A DNA stretch of 64,000 nt, taken from the NCBI RefSeq assembly GCF_013201895.1, contig NZ_CP053841.1, positions 1,674,001-1,738,000 on the forward strand, given 5' to 3'. Each line of letters begins with the position of its first letter. The stretch's first letter is position 1. A program made the position numbers and the translations under genes. The notes beneath the pieces were generated by a model. The model was not told where the DNA came from. It saw only the letters and a list, made by a program, of their open reading frames with translations, and did not search any database. This DNA is from Campylobacter blaseri (GTDB lineage Bacteria; Campylobacterota; Campylobacteria; Campylobacterales; Campylobacteraceae). This document shows, in pieces, positions 1-9,587 of the stretch.

Positions 1-15
1 TCTAGGGCTAATTTA

Positions 16-591
16 TTAAAAAGAGTAATCCCCTTCTCTTGCTATTGAGTTTTTAGTCATAACTCTTTTTCTATACATATTAGCAACCTCGGTTGCATCT
101 CCTACCAAAAGTGCGTTTGTAGAACAAACTGCTGCACACATAGGAACTTTGCCTTCTGAGATTCTATTTTGTCCATAAAGCTCTCTTTCATCGCCTGAGT
201 TAGTCTCTTCAGGACCACCAGCACACATGGTGCATTTATCCATCTCGCCCTTTATACCAAAAGCACCATCTCTTGGGAATTGTGGTGCTCCAAATGGACA
301 AGCGTATAAGCAATAGCCACAGCCTATACAAGTGTGCTTATTATGAAGCACTACCCCATCTTCTCTAATGTAAAAGCACTTAACAGGGCAAACTTGTGCA
401 CAAGGTGCATCAGTGCAGTGCTGACAAGCCATAGTCATAGCTGTCTCTTTACCAACAACCCCTTCATTTAGTATTATAACTTTTCTTCTATTTATGCCAA
501 CTGGAACCTCATGAGCAGAAGAGCAAGCTACTTGACAAGCATAACAAGCTATACATCTACTTTCATCTACAAAAAATTTCATTCTTGCCAT
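16..591 (-). CDS. fdhB: Formate dehydrogenase iron-sulfur subunit FdhB
   Basis: This 191-residue ferredoxin-type subunit carries electrons from the molybdenum/tungsten subunit FdhA toward the membrane cytochrome b. Cysteine groups typical of four [4Fe-4S] clusters are visible: CIACYACQVAC near residue 14, CQHCTDAPCAQVC near 56, CIGCGYCLYAC near 88, and CTMC near 119 pairing with CAAVC near 151. There is no signal peptide, as expected for a subunit exported together with Tat-targeted FdhA. It starts 10 bases after the fdhA stop, with a GGAG ribosome site in the gap. The operon order is small Tat protein, fdhA, fdhB; the cytochrome b subunit fdhC would be expected just outside the left edge of the window. 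Length is normal for epsilonproteobacterial FdhB. Confidence 0.95.
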   Translation of the reverse strand: MARMKFFVDESRCIACYACQVACSSAHEVPVGINRRKVIILNEGVVGKETAMTMACQHCTDAPCAQVCPVKCFYIREDGVVLHNKHTCIGCGYCLYACPFGAPQFPRDGAFGIKGEMDKCTMCAGGPEETNSGDERELYGQNRISEGKVPMCAAVCSTNALLVGDATEVANMYRKRVMTKNSIAREGDYSF

Positions 592-601
592 TTTATACTC
601 C

Positions 602-3517
602 TTACGCTCTTTCTAGTCTGCAAAGACCAGCATTATATTCTGAAATTTGAGTAATAATATCAAATCCATAGTTTGTTACAGTGTTTGAGCTTTCACCTAT
701 AGTATAAGGTTTAGTTCCCTCAGGATATCTACTGCTTAAATCAACCCCTTGCATAACACCAGCAAAGTTGTAAGGCAAACAAATTCTATCAGGAGTAACT
801 GACTCAGAATATATACATTTAACTTTTATTTTGGTTCCTTGAGGTGCATGTATCCACATCATAGCTCCATCTTCTATGCCATAATTTGCAGCAAGTTTTG
901 GATTTACATGTGCAAACATTTCAGGAGTAATTGAAGCAAGATATTTACTTGTTCGCTCAATCATACCAGCACCACTTAAATTTACAAGTCTAAGTGAACT
1001 CATAACCGTTGGAAACTCTTTTGACCAATCTTTTTCAGTTTGCTCACTAATAAATTTAGAAGCTACACGGAAATTTCTCTCTTGATCATCGTAAGTTGGA
1101 TATTTTTCAACTAAATCCCATCTTGGAGAGTGAAGCGGTTCTCTATGTTTTGGTATTGGATCAGGAAATTCCCAAACAATAGCTCTAGCTCTTGCATTTC
1201 CATATGGTGTTATTCCAAATTCTCTACATTTTTTTAGAATAGTTCCGCTATAATCCATACTCCAACTAGATCCTATTTTTGTCTTTTCTTCTTCTGTTAA
1301 AGTAATACCTAAAACTTTTTCTATATTGTCTTTAGTAATTTGTGGATAGCCACCTTTAATTTTTGCTCCAGCCAAAGTTACACTCTCATCAGCTAATTGA
1401 CTAACTCCGTTATGTTCTAACCCAAATCTATTTCTAAAGCCCATGCCACCTTTTTCGTAAGGAATTGTTATATCATACAAAATTGGACTACCTGGATGCT
1501 CTTTATCCCAACAAGGCCAAGGAAGACCGTAATATTCACTTTCAACAGGACCTCTTCCCATTAAAGTTACAGGATCAAAGTTATGCCAGTTTTCTTGGTG
1601 ACGTTTTAATCTTTTTGCAGTCCTACCTACATTCCCAATTGATTGACCAACTCTTGCTATCTCATCAGTTGCATCATCAGGCCAAACAAATTCGTTTTTA
1701 ACTTGTTTTATTTCGCCATCAACAACATCAAGCATCATACCCTTTACAAGCTCATCATAAAACCCAAATTTCTTAGCAAATAAAAACATTACCTCTTGGT
1801 CTTCTTTACTTTCATAAATTGGTTTTATAACTTGAGTCCTCCACTGAGCTGAACGGTTAGTTGCAGTTACATAGCCCTCGCTTTCAAATTGAGTACATAC
1901 AGGTAAAACATAAATTCCATCTTTTCTATCGCTTAAAATTGCAACTTCATTTAAAAAAGGTTCTGCAACTACAAGCATATCTAACTTATCAACAGCCTCT
2001 TGTATCTTGGTTGTATGTGCCATAGATGTAATACCTGTTCCTTGAACCCAAAGAACTCTTAGATTTCCACTTGAAAATGTGTTTTCCTCTTTTAAAACAC
2101 CTTGCCACCACTTAGCAAGAGAATATCCCTTTTCATTTCTCCAATTTCTATCTTCTGGATTTTTTGGATCATGGTAAAAATATTCATTAAAATTTGTGCC
2201 TTTTACTTTTTCACCAACTTTATCTCTTTTTTCCTTTGTTGAAACAGCAAATCTTTTCACAAATTCATCAAAATCAACACCCCAGCCTTTACAATAATGT
2301 TTCCATGCGCTATCAGCTAGTCCATAATACATTGGTAATGTATCTGCAAGGTTACCCATATCAGTTGAACCTTGAACATTATCATGACCGCGGATAATAT
2401 TACATCCGCCACCTGGTTTACCCATATTTCCTAAAACTAATTGAAGGATTGAGAGAATTCTTGTATTTGAACTACCTACTGAGTGCTGAGTGATACCTAA
2501 AGCCCAACATAGAGTTGCTGGTTTTGTAGTAGCAAAAAGACGAGTAAAGCTTATAAGCTCTTCTTCTTTACAGCCTGTTACATTAGCAACCTCTTCTGGT
2601 GTCCAATGTTTTGCCTCTTGTCTTATCTCATCAATTCCATAAGATTGATTTTTAATAACCTCTTTATCTTCCCAGCCATTTTTGAAAATAAGATGAAGCA
2701 TTCCATAAACAAACGCTATATCAGTTCCAGGACGAATTCTAATAAACATATCAGCCTTAGCAGCTGTTCTTGTAAAAACTGGATCAACAACAACTATTTT
2801 GGCATTGTTTCTATCTCTTGCTCTTAAAGCATGTTTCATACCGCCAACTGGGTTTGCAACCGCTGAATTAGCACCTATAAAAAGAATAACTTTTGAGTTA
2901 GCTTCCATATCACCAAAGTGATTTGTCATAGCGCCATAACCCCATGTATTCGCCACACCGGCGACTGTTGCGCTATGTCAAATTCTTGCAACGTGATCTA
3001 TGTTATTACTTCCCCAAAAAGCTGCAAATTTTCTAAAATAGTATGATTGTTCATTTGAAAATTTAGCCGATCCTAAAAATTCAACACTATCAGGACCATC
3101 TTCTTTTCTAATTTGCATCATTTTATCGCCAATTTCATTAACTGCAGTTTCCCAGCTAATTCTCTCCCATTTTCCATTTACTTTTTTTAATGGGTATTTA
3201 AGTCTCATTTTTGATTTTGTTAAATCAATTTGATCAATACCTTTACAGCAGTGACTTCCTTGAGATATTGGATGATCTACTGCCATATCTTGTCTTAGCC
3301 ATGTATTTGATTTTTCATCAACTTCTGCTAAAATTCCACATCCTGCTGAACAAATTGAACAAATTGTTTTCTTTGTTACAGAGTTAGGAAATGGATTTTT
3401 AATCTCTTCGGGTGTTGCATCCCTTAAAGTCTCATTGTTTCCAAATGCTGCAGTTGCACCAGCTCCTAGTGCTGCAAGCTTTAGAAAGGACCTTCTTCCT
3501 ATTGAACTTTGACTCAT
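602..3517 (-). CDS. fdhA: Formate dehydrogenase major subunit, selenoprotein FdhA
   Basis: This is the catalytic subunit that oxidises formate to CO2 in the periplasm using a molybdopterin (Mo or W) cofactor. It is one gene of 971 residues read through an in-frame TGA at 2978-2980 (residue 180, selenocysteine). The context is I-U-H-S, the usual active-site setting of selenocysteine formate dehydrogenases. The N-terminus has a twin-arginine signal (RRSFLK, residues 8-13). A [4Fe-4S] site follows: C53, C56, C60 and probably C90. Both reading-frame halves have strong family character, and a hairpin sits just after the TGA. selA and selB are 8 kb away in this window, so decoding is plausible. An automatic caller would split this into two genes; the second half would be given a false GTG start at 2956. 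The ribosome site overlaps the stop of the preceding small Tat gene. Confidence 0.96.
2951..2980 (-). promoter_or_regulatory. Selenocysteine codon and SECIS hairpin in fdhA
   Basis: Read on the minus strand, TGA (2980-2978) is followed after 14 bases by CGCC-GGTGT-GGCG (2963-2951). This is a short stem with a G/U-rich apical loop lying 18-22 bases past the TGA. That geometry matches bacterial SECIS elements bound by the SelB C-terminal domain, for example that of E. coli fdhF, whose loop also carries GGU. Pairing was judged by eye; the lower stem is weaker. Confidence 0.85.
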
Positions 3518-3526
3518 TATATTCTC

Positions 3527-3724
3527 CTACCAAGCCACATTATAATACTTTTCCCAATCTCTACTTTTATAGTAAAGAATCTCTTTTTTTACAGCTTTTC
3601 CGCTAACTACCCCACTACTACCAGGCTCTACTTTATCACTTGCCATAGCAAGAGTTGCAGCAGCACCTGTTACAGCACCGATTTTTAGGGATTTTTTAAG
3701 AAAATCCCTACGTTTTTGTTTCAT
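3527..3724 (-). CDS. Small Tat-targeted formate dehydrogenase region protein
   Basis: This 65-residue protein starts with a twin-arginine signal (RRDFLKKS, residues 5-12) and a hydrophobic Ala/Gly stretch ending near residue 29. A short mature tail follows, ending in YKSRDWEKYYNVAW. It matches the known 'formate dehydrogenase region TAT target' family of tiny proteins encoded directly before fdhA in epsilonproteobacteria. Their molecular role is unknown; assembly or membrane tethering of the enzyme has been guessed. A GGAG ribosome site precedes the ATG. The stop codon overlaps the ribosome site of fdhA, so the two are translated from one transcript. Confidence 0.85.
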   Translation of the reverse strand: MKQKRRDFLKKSLKIGAVTGAAATLAMASDKVEPGSSGVVSGKAVKKEILYYKSRDWEKYYNVAW

Positions 3725-3782
3725 AGCTACTCCTTTTTTAAAATATTTATTTAAATATGCTATTTTTACATATTTAAGACAA

Positions 3783-3816
3783 GAAATGTCCTAATTCACT
3801 ATATATAGGACATTTC
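3783..3816. promoter_or_regulatory. Perfect 11-bp inverted repeat upstream of the fdh Tat gene
   Basis: GAAATGTCCTA (3783-3793) and TAGGACATTTC (3806-3816) are exact reverse complements separated by 12 bases. The repeat lies about 60-90 bases upstream of the small Tat gene, within the 166-base gap after the TorD-like gene. A TATATAT stretch that could serve as a -10 on the minus strand lies between and within the arms. A second repeat, ATATGC (3821-3826) with GCATAT (3834-3839), lies next to it. It has no T-tract in either direction, so I favour a repressor or activator site over a terminator. The regulator is unknown. Confidence 0.55.
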
Positions 3817-3890
3817 AACTATATGCAAATTTAGCATATTTATAATTAAAAAAATATGAATTCTAAAAAATGTTTATATAATTAAAAATA

Positions 3891-4577
3891 TTATAAGTCT
3901 AAATCACTCCAATCATATTTGTCTTTTGCTATTGTTATATTTGTGAGATATGGTTGCTTTTTGATAGATTCTTTTGCCGCACTTTTATCCTTAACAGGCT
4001 TTACAGCCCCAAGAACCGCTCTTTCAAAAGCAAAAAAAGTGTCTATTAAGTTGCTAAAATGGGTGAAAAAATTTGAGCCTTTATTTTCTTTCATAAATTT
4101 TGACATCTCGTCAACAAAGTCATTTATAACACTTTTGAAAAGTTCGCTACTTAGATTATTCTCTTTGTCGTCTTTATCTTTTAACAATGAAGACATGGCA
4201 TAAAATATAAATCCTATGAAATCTTCTCCATCTTTACAAGATTCATTTTTTCTATATTTGCTTTTTCTAAGTATTTTTAAAACTAACTCCTTTGCAAACC
4301 CGTCATCTCGCCCCTCATCATAAAAAGATGCAGTTAAAGGAACATTCGCAAAAGAGTAATCAAAAAATAGTAGATTTTGCTCAGCCTTAAACTCTTCAAA
4401 GCTGAACTTTTCTAAAATTTCAAAATCTTTTATATTTTTTTCTTCTATAGGGGACTGTTTTAAGTATCTTAGCTGCTCTTTCCATAATTTAAATTTACTG
4501 TCATTTTCATTAAAGAAAAATGGGATAGCAAAAAATTCATAGTAATAGCTTCTTGCAATGGCTATATTATCTTTCAT
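3891..4577 (-). CDS. TorD/DmsD-family molybdoenzyme chaperone
   Basis: This 228-residue cytoplasmic, mostly helical and strongly charged protein has the features of TorD-type redox enzyme maturation chaperones. These bind the Tat signal of a molybdoenzyme until the cofactor is inserted. Features seen are an N-terminal RSYYYEFFAIPFF segment typical of the first helix, and an F-T-H-F-S segment near residue 166 resembling the conserved C-terminal helix of the family. Its start overlaps the stop of the upstream iron-sulfur gene by four bases (4574-4577), so the pair is translationally coupled. Location directly before the fdh genes makes FdhA the likely client. Family assignment rests on length, composition and context more than on a clear motif. 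Confidence 0.72.
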   Translation of the reverse strand: MKDNIAIARSYYYEFFAIPFFFNENDSKFKLWKEQLRYLKQSPIEEKNIKDFEILEKFSFEEFKAEQNLLFFDYSFANVPLTASFYDEGRDDGFAKELVLKILRKSKYRKNESCKDGEDFIGFIFYAMSSLLKDKDDKENNLSSELFKSVINDFVDEMSKFMKENKGSNFFTHFSNLIDTFFAFERAVLGAVKPVKDKSAAKESIKKQPYLTNITIAKDKYDWSDLDL

Positions 4578-6259
4578 TTTAACTCCTCTTTAAATTTTCT
4601 TGTCTCTTCAAGTTGTTTTTGAACCATAATTTTAGCTTTGCAATCAGCACAGCAATAAAGAGTTTTCATCTTATGTGGATCGCCTTCAAAAAACGGAGTC
4701 ATCATAGTTGCTATTTTTGTAACAGCTTTTGAGGTTGCAAACTCTTTTCCACACTCAATACAGGCAAAAAGAGTATCTTTTACAAGCTCTTGATGTTCAA
4801 AATAGGTTGGCTCTAATCTCATCTCTCCACGAGTTAGTTTAATAGCATCTTTTTCAGCACAACTTGCTTCACAATATCCGCAGGTTGTACAGATTGAAGC
4901 ATTAAATTTAATTGAATTATTGGTTTTATCGGCCACTAAAGCGCCAACATTACAAGCACCTACACAACTTAAACATAAAGTGCAGTTATTTTCAAATATC
5001 TCAACTTTTCCATATCTTACCCAATCGCCACTTTTAGCAACTCCTAAATCATCATTTCCAACAATGTGTGCAACTCTTTTTGCAAAAATTTCCCTTTTTG
5101 GTGTTGCATATTCACTCATTTCATATTTTAATCCAACTATGAATTTGCTATTTTGTAAAGCTCTTCTAAGCTCTATCTCATCTTCTGCAACCAATACTCC
5201 ATCAACTCCAAATTTAGCCTGCATAATTTGATTTACTAAACTAATTGACTCTTTTACACCTGGTGCCATTATATCACTATAATAAATTACATTTGCTCCA
5301 CTGCTTTGTAAAAGTGTCATAAAATGGGTTTCACTTAAAAATTTCTCACCCTCAATAGCAAAAGGTAAAACACCTTCAGGAAGTTCTACATCACAATTTT
5401 CTATATCCATTATCCTTGGTGTGATTACTATTTTTTTGTCTTCATACATTTTTGCTATTTCATAAAATGCATTTCTTGGCATTTTTGCATAATCAAGTGC
5501 CCCACTTGGACAAACACTAATACATCCACCACACTCAATACAATCTATATGCGAAAATACAAGATGTCTTTTAACCTCGTCGTCCTTTAAAATAGCAACT
5601 GTTGGACAAACATCCACACATTTACTACAATGCTCTGTTCTTCTTTCGTGGTATTGGCAGATAGTTGAGTCGTAAGTGATAGCACTTTTGTATTTGTGGA
5701 TTGGGCTTCTTTGGTTTAGATACTCAATAACCTCATCATTTAAAAAGTGAGTTATATCTAAAGTTCCACTTTGTCTTAACATATAGTCTTTAATGCCATC
5801 AACTAGCACAAAATCAGCCTCAACTTCTATCTCATCGTTTTCTCTTAAAATAGTTACGAAAAGATCTCCTATCTCTCCATATAGAAACTTAACTTCATTG
5901 TGATTTAAGTGTATTACTTTATACTCTGCTTCTTTTAAATCCTTTATTAATTCGTCTTTATTATTATCGCTTATTAAAATAACATTTCTACCAATCTCTT
6001 TTTGGTAGTCAATATCTCTTGCTTGGTCAAAACAGTGGGCTCTTGCTTCATATAAAATGCTTACATTTTTTGCCTTGTCTAAGATATTATCTTTACTATG
6101 TTTTAGGTAAAAATTTATCTCTGGAGCGTAAACTTCAGTATTTTGTTTACTTGAGTTGCTTACTAAAGCTCTCTCTTCTTCTATGCTTGTTATCACATCA
6201 ATGTCATCTGAAAGCACAGCATCAACATCATAATCTTTCAAAAAAACAAATTCTTTCAT
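4574..6259 (-). CDS. Multi-cluster 4Fe-4S ferredoxin-type protein of the fdh locus
   Basis: This 561-residue cytoplasmic protein has several iron-sulfur motifs. CSKCVDVCP (about residues 211-219) and CIECGGCISVCP (about 240-251) form a two-cluster ferredoxin domain. CTLCLSCVGAC (about 425) and CTTCGYCEASC (about 455) form a second. A C-terminal CIEC...CCADC pair near residues 505-550 may bind zinc or another cluster. The region before the first cysteines has no motif I recognise. Related genes sit next to formate dehydrogenase genes in other Campylobacter and are annotated only as 4Fe-4S proteins, probably an electron carrier or maturation factor. It is the first gene of the minus-strand run that continues into the TorD-like gene. 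Confidence 0.8.
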   Translation of the reverse strand: MKEFVFLKDYDVDAVLSDDIDVITSIEEERALVSNSSKQNTEVYAPEINFYLKHSKDNILDKAKNVSILYEARAHCFDQARDIDYQKEIGRNVILISDNNKDELIKDLKEAEYKVIHLNHNEVKFLYGEIGDLFVTILRENDEIEVEADFVLVDGIKDYMLRQSGTLDITHFLNDEVIEYLNQRSPIHKYKSAITYDSTICQYHERRTEHCSKCVDVCPTVAILKDDEVKRHLVFSHIDCIECGGCISVCPSGALDYAKMPRNAFYEIAKMYEDKKIVITPRIMDIENCDVELPEGVLPFAIEGEKFLSETHFMTLLQSSGANVIYYSDIMAPGVKESISLVNQIMQAKFGVDGVLVAEDEIELRRALQNSKFIVGLKYEMSEYATPKREIFAKRVAHIVGNDDLGVAKSGDWVRYGKVEIFENNCTLCLSCVGACNVGALVADKTNNSIKFNASICTTCGYCEASCAEKDAIKLTRGEMRLEPTYFEHQELVKDTLFACIECGKEFATSKAVTKIATMMTPFFEGDPHKMKTLYCCADCKAKIMVQKQLEETRKFKEELK

Positions 6260-6480
6260 ATTTTATCCTATTATCAAATTTAAACTATTTTAGTCTTTTT
6301 TCTCTTAATGAGACTTTAATAAATTTTTTATGTTTTTTATTTAATTTTTGAAATTTATTTTAAACATATAAGGTATTTATAGCCTTTTTAATATAGTGCT
6401 ATCTTAATTAAAATAGCTATGGTAAGAAATTTTAAAGCACAATGATTATAAAATGTTTTCAAAAATTAAAGGCAATATTT

Positions 6481-7311
6481 ATGAATGATAATAAAATTTT
6501 ATTAGTTTCTGACTTTGTTGGAGTTGGTAAAGTCGCACTTTCTGCAATGAGTCCTATTTTAAGCACAATGAAAGCCAACATATCATTTCTTCCAACTGCT
6601 GTTGTTTCTAATAATTTTGATTATGGAAATGCCTCAATAGCTGATTTAACTAATTTTATGCAAGATAGTTTAAATGTTTGGAAAGAGTTAAATTTAGAGT
6701 TTGATACCATAGTAACTGGCATACTTATGAACCCTAAACAGGTTGAAATTATAAAAGAAATTATAAACTATCAAAGCAAAAAACCTTTAATTATAAGCGA
6801 CCCTATAATGGGTGATCATGGCAAACTATATAATGGGCTATCTATGGAATTAGTAAGGGCATCTCAACTTGTTGCATTAAAGGCTGATATCATTTTGCCA
6901 AATCTTACAGAATTTGCCTTTATACTTAATGAAAAATACCCAAATGATAGTGAAATTAATCACGATTTAATTATATCTTGGTTAGAAAAAGCAAGAAAAA
7001 AAGGTATAAAATCAGCTATTATCACATCTGTTAAAATAGGTGAAAAATACTATGTTTATGGCTATGAAGATGATGAAATTTTTAGAGTTGAGATAGAATA
7101 CATCCCAACAGAAGTTGGAGGAGCTGGAGATATTTTCACATCTTTGTTTGTAGGAAAATATCTACAAGAAAAAGATTTAAAAGCCTCTGTTTCATACGCT
7201 GCTAAAATTTTAACAAATATTATTAAAAAAGAGTATAAACCAACCTCTAGTAAGAAAAAAATAGAGGTTAGAATTCAAAACTACCTACAAGATGTTTATA
7301 GGAGTTTGTAA
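6481..7311 (+). CDS. PfkB/ribokinase-fold kinase, probable pyridoxal/pyridoxamine kinase
   Basis: This 276-residue protein probably phosphorylates a B6 vitamer in salvage to pyridoxal phosphate. Visible family marks are the DPIMGDHGKLY block (about residues 106-116), typical of PdxY/PdxK, and GGAGDIF (about 216-222), the anion hole with catalytic Asp. I start at the ATG at 6481, which has an AAAGG site 8 bases upstream. An in-frame ATG at 6442 would add 13 residues but lacks such a site. Downstream beyond assT, at 9438-9500, there is a remnant of a second copy of this gene's 3' end. Thiamine-type kinases (ThiD) share the fold and are an alternative. Confidence 0.75.
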   Translation: MNDNKILLVSDFVGVGKVALSAMSPILSTMKANISFLPTAVVSNNFDYGNASIADLTNFMQDSLNVWKELNLEFDTIVTGILMNPKQVEIIKEIINYQSKKPLIISDPIMGDHGKLYNGLSMELVRASQLVALKADIILPNLTEFAFILNEKYPNDSEINHDLIISWLEKARKKGIKSAIITSVKIGEKYYVYGYEDDEIFRVEIEYIPTEVGGAGDIFTSLFVGKYLQEKDLKASVSYAAKILTNIIKKEYKPTSSKKKIEVRIQNYLQDVYRSL

Positions 7312-7469
7312 ATATTCATAGCAAATTTCCTAAATTTTAAAGCTAAACAAATTATAAATAATATTTAAACATTAAATTTATATTAAATTAATATTAGTGT
7401 TATTTGTTTGTTAGATTATTTTTTTATATATAGTAGTAGTACTAAAATCTATTTATAAAGGAGAGATTT

Positions 7470-9326
7470 ATGAAAATCAAACAAACACTTTCATCTGTAT
7501 TGGTTGCAAGTATGTTAATTGGAGGTATGGCAACTACTTCATTTGCAATGGGTGGTGCAAGTGGTGCTAATGTAAACTACCACAAACAAGGGGAACTTGG
7601 TGAAACTGTAGTAAATCCATATGGTATAGCTCCGCTAACTGCTATCATTAAAAATGGCGGATATGTATTAAAAGATGTTAGCGTAGAGATAGTACCAAAA
7701 AAAGGTGGACAAAAAATAGCTTATACAGTAAGTAAAAGAAATCTTCTTACTCATGGTGGTATTCCAATTTTTGGACTATATCCTGATTATCTAAATGAAG
7801 TTAAAGTAAAATATACTAGAATTTCAACTAGAACTAAAGAAGAAGTGACTAAAGAAGAAACTTATAGAATTTACACAGCACCTGTTTATAGTGAAGTTGC
7901 TGGTATAAATATGCAAAAAAATACACTATTTACAAAAGCAGAGATAAAAAAACTTGATCCAAAATTCAAAGATAGGCTATATTTTTTAAATAACATAGTT
8001 GAAAAAAGTGGTGTTGGCACAAAAGTTGTTTGGAATAACCCAATGGGTGGAGCTTTAGAGTGGAACTACTATCCAAGAAACTTTATAATTGATACAACTG
8101 GCGAAGTTAGATGGTATATGCAACCAAATAAAATTTATGACCTAGAAAGCATCTACCAAGCTGGTGTTATGATGGGCTTTAAGCAAAACGAAGATGGAAG
8201 ACTTAGTTTTGGCTATGGACAAAGATATGCAAAATATGATATTTTAGGACACAAAAGCTTCAACAGACGCTTACCTGCAAACTACAATGACTTTTCACAC
8301 TCTCTTGATGATGCAGACAATGGAAACTTTTTTATAAGAGCTGCTAGTGCGAATTTAAAAAGAGCTGATGGTAAACATGTAAGAACAGTTAGAGATGTTA
8401 TAGTTGAAGTTGATCCACAAGGTAATGTGCTTGATGAATGGAGACTATTTGATATATTAGATCCTTACCGTGATGATGTTTTAATATCTTTAGATCAAGG
8501 TGCTGTTTGTCTAAACATAGATGCTAGTATGGCTGGTAAAACCATGAGTGCTGAAGAACTAGCTGCACTTGATACAAATGATCAATTTGGAGATATTCTA
8601 GGTAGCGGTCCTGGTAGAAACTGGGCGCATGTTAATAGTGTTGATTATGACCCTGAAGATGATAGTATAATTATATCTTCTCGTCACCAAAGTGCTATGA
8701 TTAAAATTGGTAGAGATAAAAAAGTAAAATGGATACTTGGCGCTGCAAAAGGCTGGAAAGGTGATCTTGCAAAAGCAGTTTTACAACCAGTTGACAGCAA
8801 AGGCAATAAAATAGATTGTGGTGAACGTGGAGAAAAATGCCCTGGGTATGTAAATGAAAAAGGTGGATTTGACTTTACATGGACACAACATACTGCATTT
8901 AAAATTGATGAAAAAAGCAAAGGCGACATTCTTTACCTAGGTGCGTTTGATAATGGTGATGGTAGAGGAATGGAGCAACCTGCACTTCCATCAATGAAAT
9001 ATAGTAGAATGGTTATTTACAAAATAGATCAGAAAAACATGACAGTTGAACAAATCTGGGAATGGGGTAAAGAAAGAGGAAATTCTCTATTTAGCCCTGT
9101 AACTTCTATAACAGAATATCAGCCAGATAAAGACTCTGTATTTGGATATTTTGCAACAGCAGGAACTCAATTTGACTTTACAACTGGTGCATTCTTATCT
9201 GAACCAAGCCCTACTTTAGTAGAATTTGAATGGGGTAAAACAGAACCTTCAGTTGAAATACAGCTTTTTGATACAACTGGATATCAAGCATTTCCATTTA
9301 GTGTAGAAAAAGCACTTTCTAAATAA
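7470..9326 (+). CDS. assT: Periplasmic arylsulfate sulfotransferase
   Basis: This 618-residue enzyme moves a sulfuryl group from a phenolic sulfate ester to a phenol acceptor without PAPS. It has a clear signal peptide (residues 1-26, ...TTSFA). Histidines and arginine align by spacing with the E. coli AssT active site: H277, H387 and R405 (18 apart, as in the E. coli pair), and H474 in the TWTQHT motif as the likely sulfurylated nucleophile. C450 and C457 precede H474, matching the disulfide of E. coli AssT, so a periplasmic Dsb oxidase should be needed. In several Campylobacter the gene (astA) is grouped with dsb genes; here none is adjacent, the nearest being the CPYC protein at 14906. AAGGAG precedes the ATG. 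It stands alone between the kinase gene and degraded DNA, with its own terminator. Confidence 0.95.
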   Translation: MKIKQTLSSVLVASMLIGGMATTSFAMGGASGANVNYHKQGELGETVVNPYGIAPLTAIIKNGGYVLKDVSVEIVPKKGGQKIAYTVSKRNLLTHGGIPIFGLYPDYLNEVKVKYTRISTRTKEEVTKEETYRIYTAPVYSEVAGINMQKNTLFTKAEIKKLDPKFKDRLYFLNNIVEKSGVGTKVVWNNPMGGALEWNYYPRNFIIDTTGEVRWYMQPNKIYDLESIYQAGVMMGFKQNEDGRLSFGYGQRYAKYDILGHKSFNRRLPANYNDFSHSLDDADNGNFFIRAASANLKRADGKHVRTVRDVIVEVDPQGNVLDEWRLFDILDPYRDDVLISLDQGAVCLNIDASMAGKTMSAEELAALDTNDQFGDILGSGPGRNWAHVNSVDYDPEDDSIIISSRHQSAMIKIGRDKKVKWILGAAKGWKGDLAKAVLQPVDSKGNKIDCGERGEKCPGYVNEKGGFDFTWTQHTAFKIDEKSKGDILYLGAFDNGDGRGMEQPALPSMKYSRMVIYKIDQKNMTVEQIWEWGKERGNSLFSPVTSITEYQPDKDSVFGYFATAGTQFDFTTGAFLSEPSPTLVEFEWGKTEPSVEIQLFDTTGYQAFPFSVEKALSK

Positions 9327-9337
9327 TTCAAAAAAAC

Positions 9338-9360
9338 ATAGAGGCTAAAATAGCCTCTAT
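9338..9360 (+). terminator. Terminator after assT
   Basis: ATAGAGGCTA (9338-9347) pairs perfectly with TAGCCTCTAT (9351-9360) across a 3-base loop, 11 bases after the assT stop. An AT-rich stretch ending in TTTTT follows at 9361-9372. It could serve the opposite strand too. Confidence 0.75.
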
Positions 9361-9437
9361 AATTCAATTTTTATTACTTGCATTTATATAGTTAAGATTA
9401 TTTTCCTTAACTTATATATTATTACCTTAAAGATAGA

Positions 9438-9500
9438 CAGTCCAAAAAGATAAAGATTAAAATTCAAAACTACTTACAAGAAATTTATGTTTGTAATATA
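9438..9500 (+). pseudogene. Remnant of the 3' end of a pyridoxal-kinase-like gene
   Basis: Read in frame from 9438 this gives QSKKIKIKIQNYLQEIYV, close to the C-terminus of the kinase at 6481-7311 (SSKKKIEVRIQNYLQDVYRSL in two pieces). At the DNA level, 9461-9488 matches 7272-7299 at 25 of 28 bases. No other part of the kinase is recognisable between assT and this point. The best reading is a leftover of a tandem copy. The rest of 9361-9587 holds nothing else that I recognise. Confidence 0.6.
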
Positions 9501-9587
9501 ATCTTAAATAGGTCAAATAAATTTTTCTTTACTTTTTACTTTTTAATAGATTTAAAACTTCTTTTTTAGAATTGTATTTAAATGGTG

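Noticed and set aside
602-2956. A separate 784-residue gene starting with GTG at 2956
   Set aside because: It is the continuation of FdhA after the selenocysteine UGA. The frame, active-site context and SECIS hairpin explain it better than two genes or a pseudogene.
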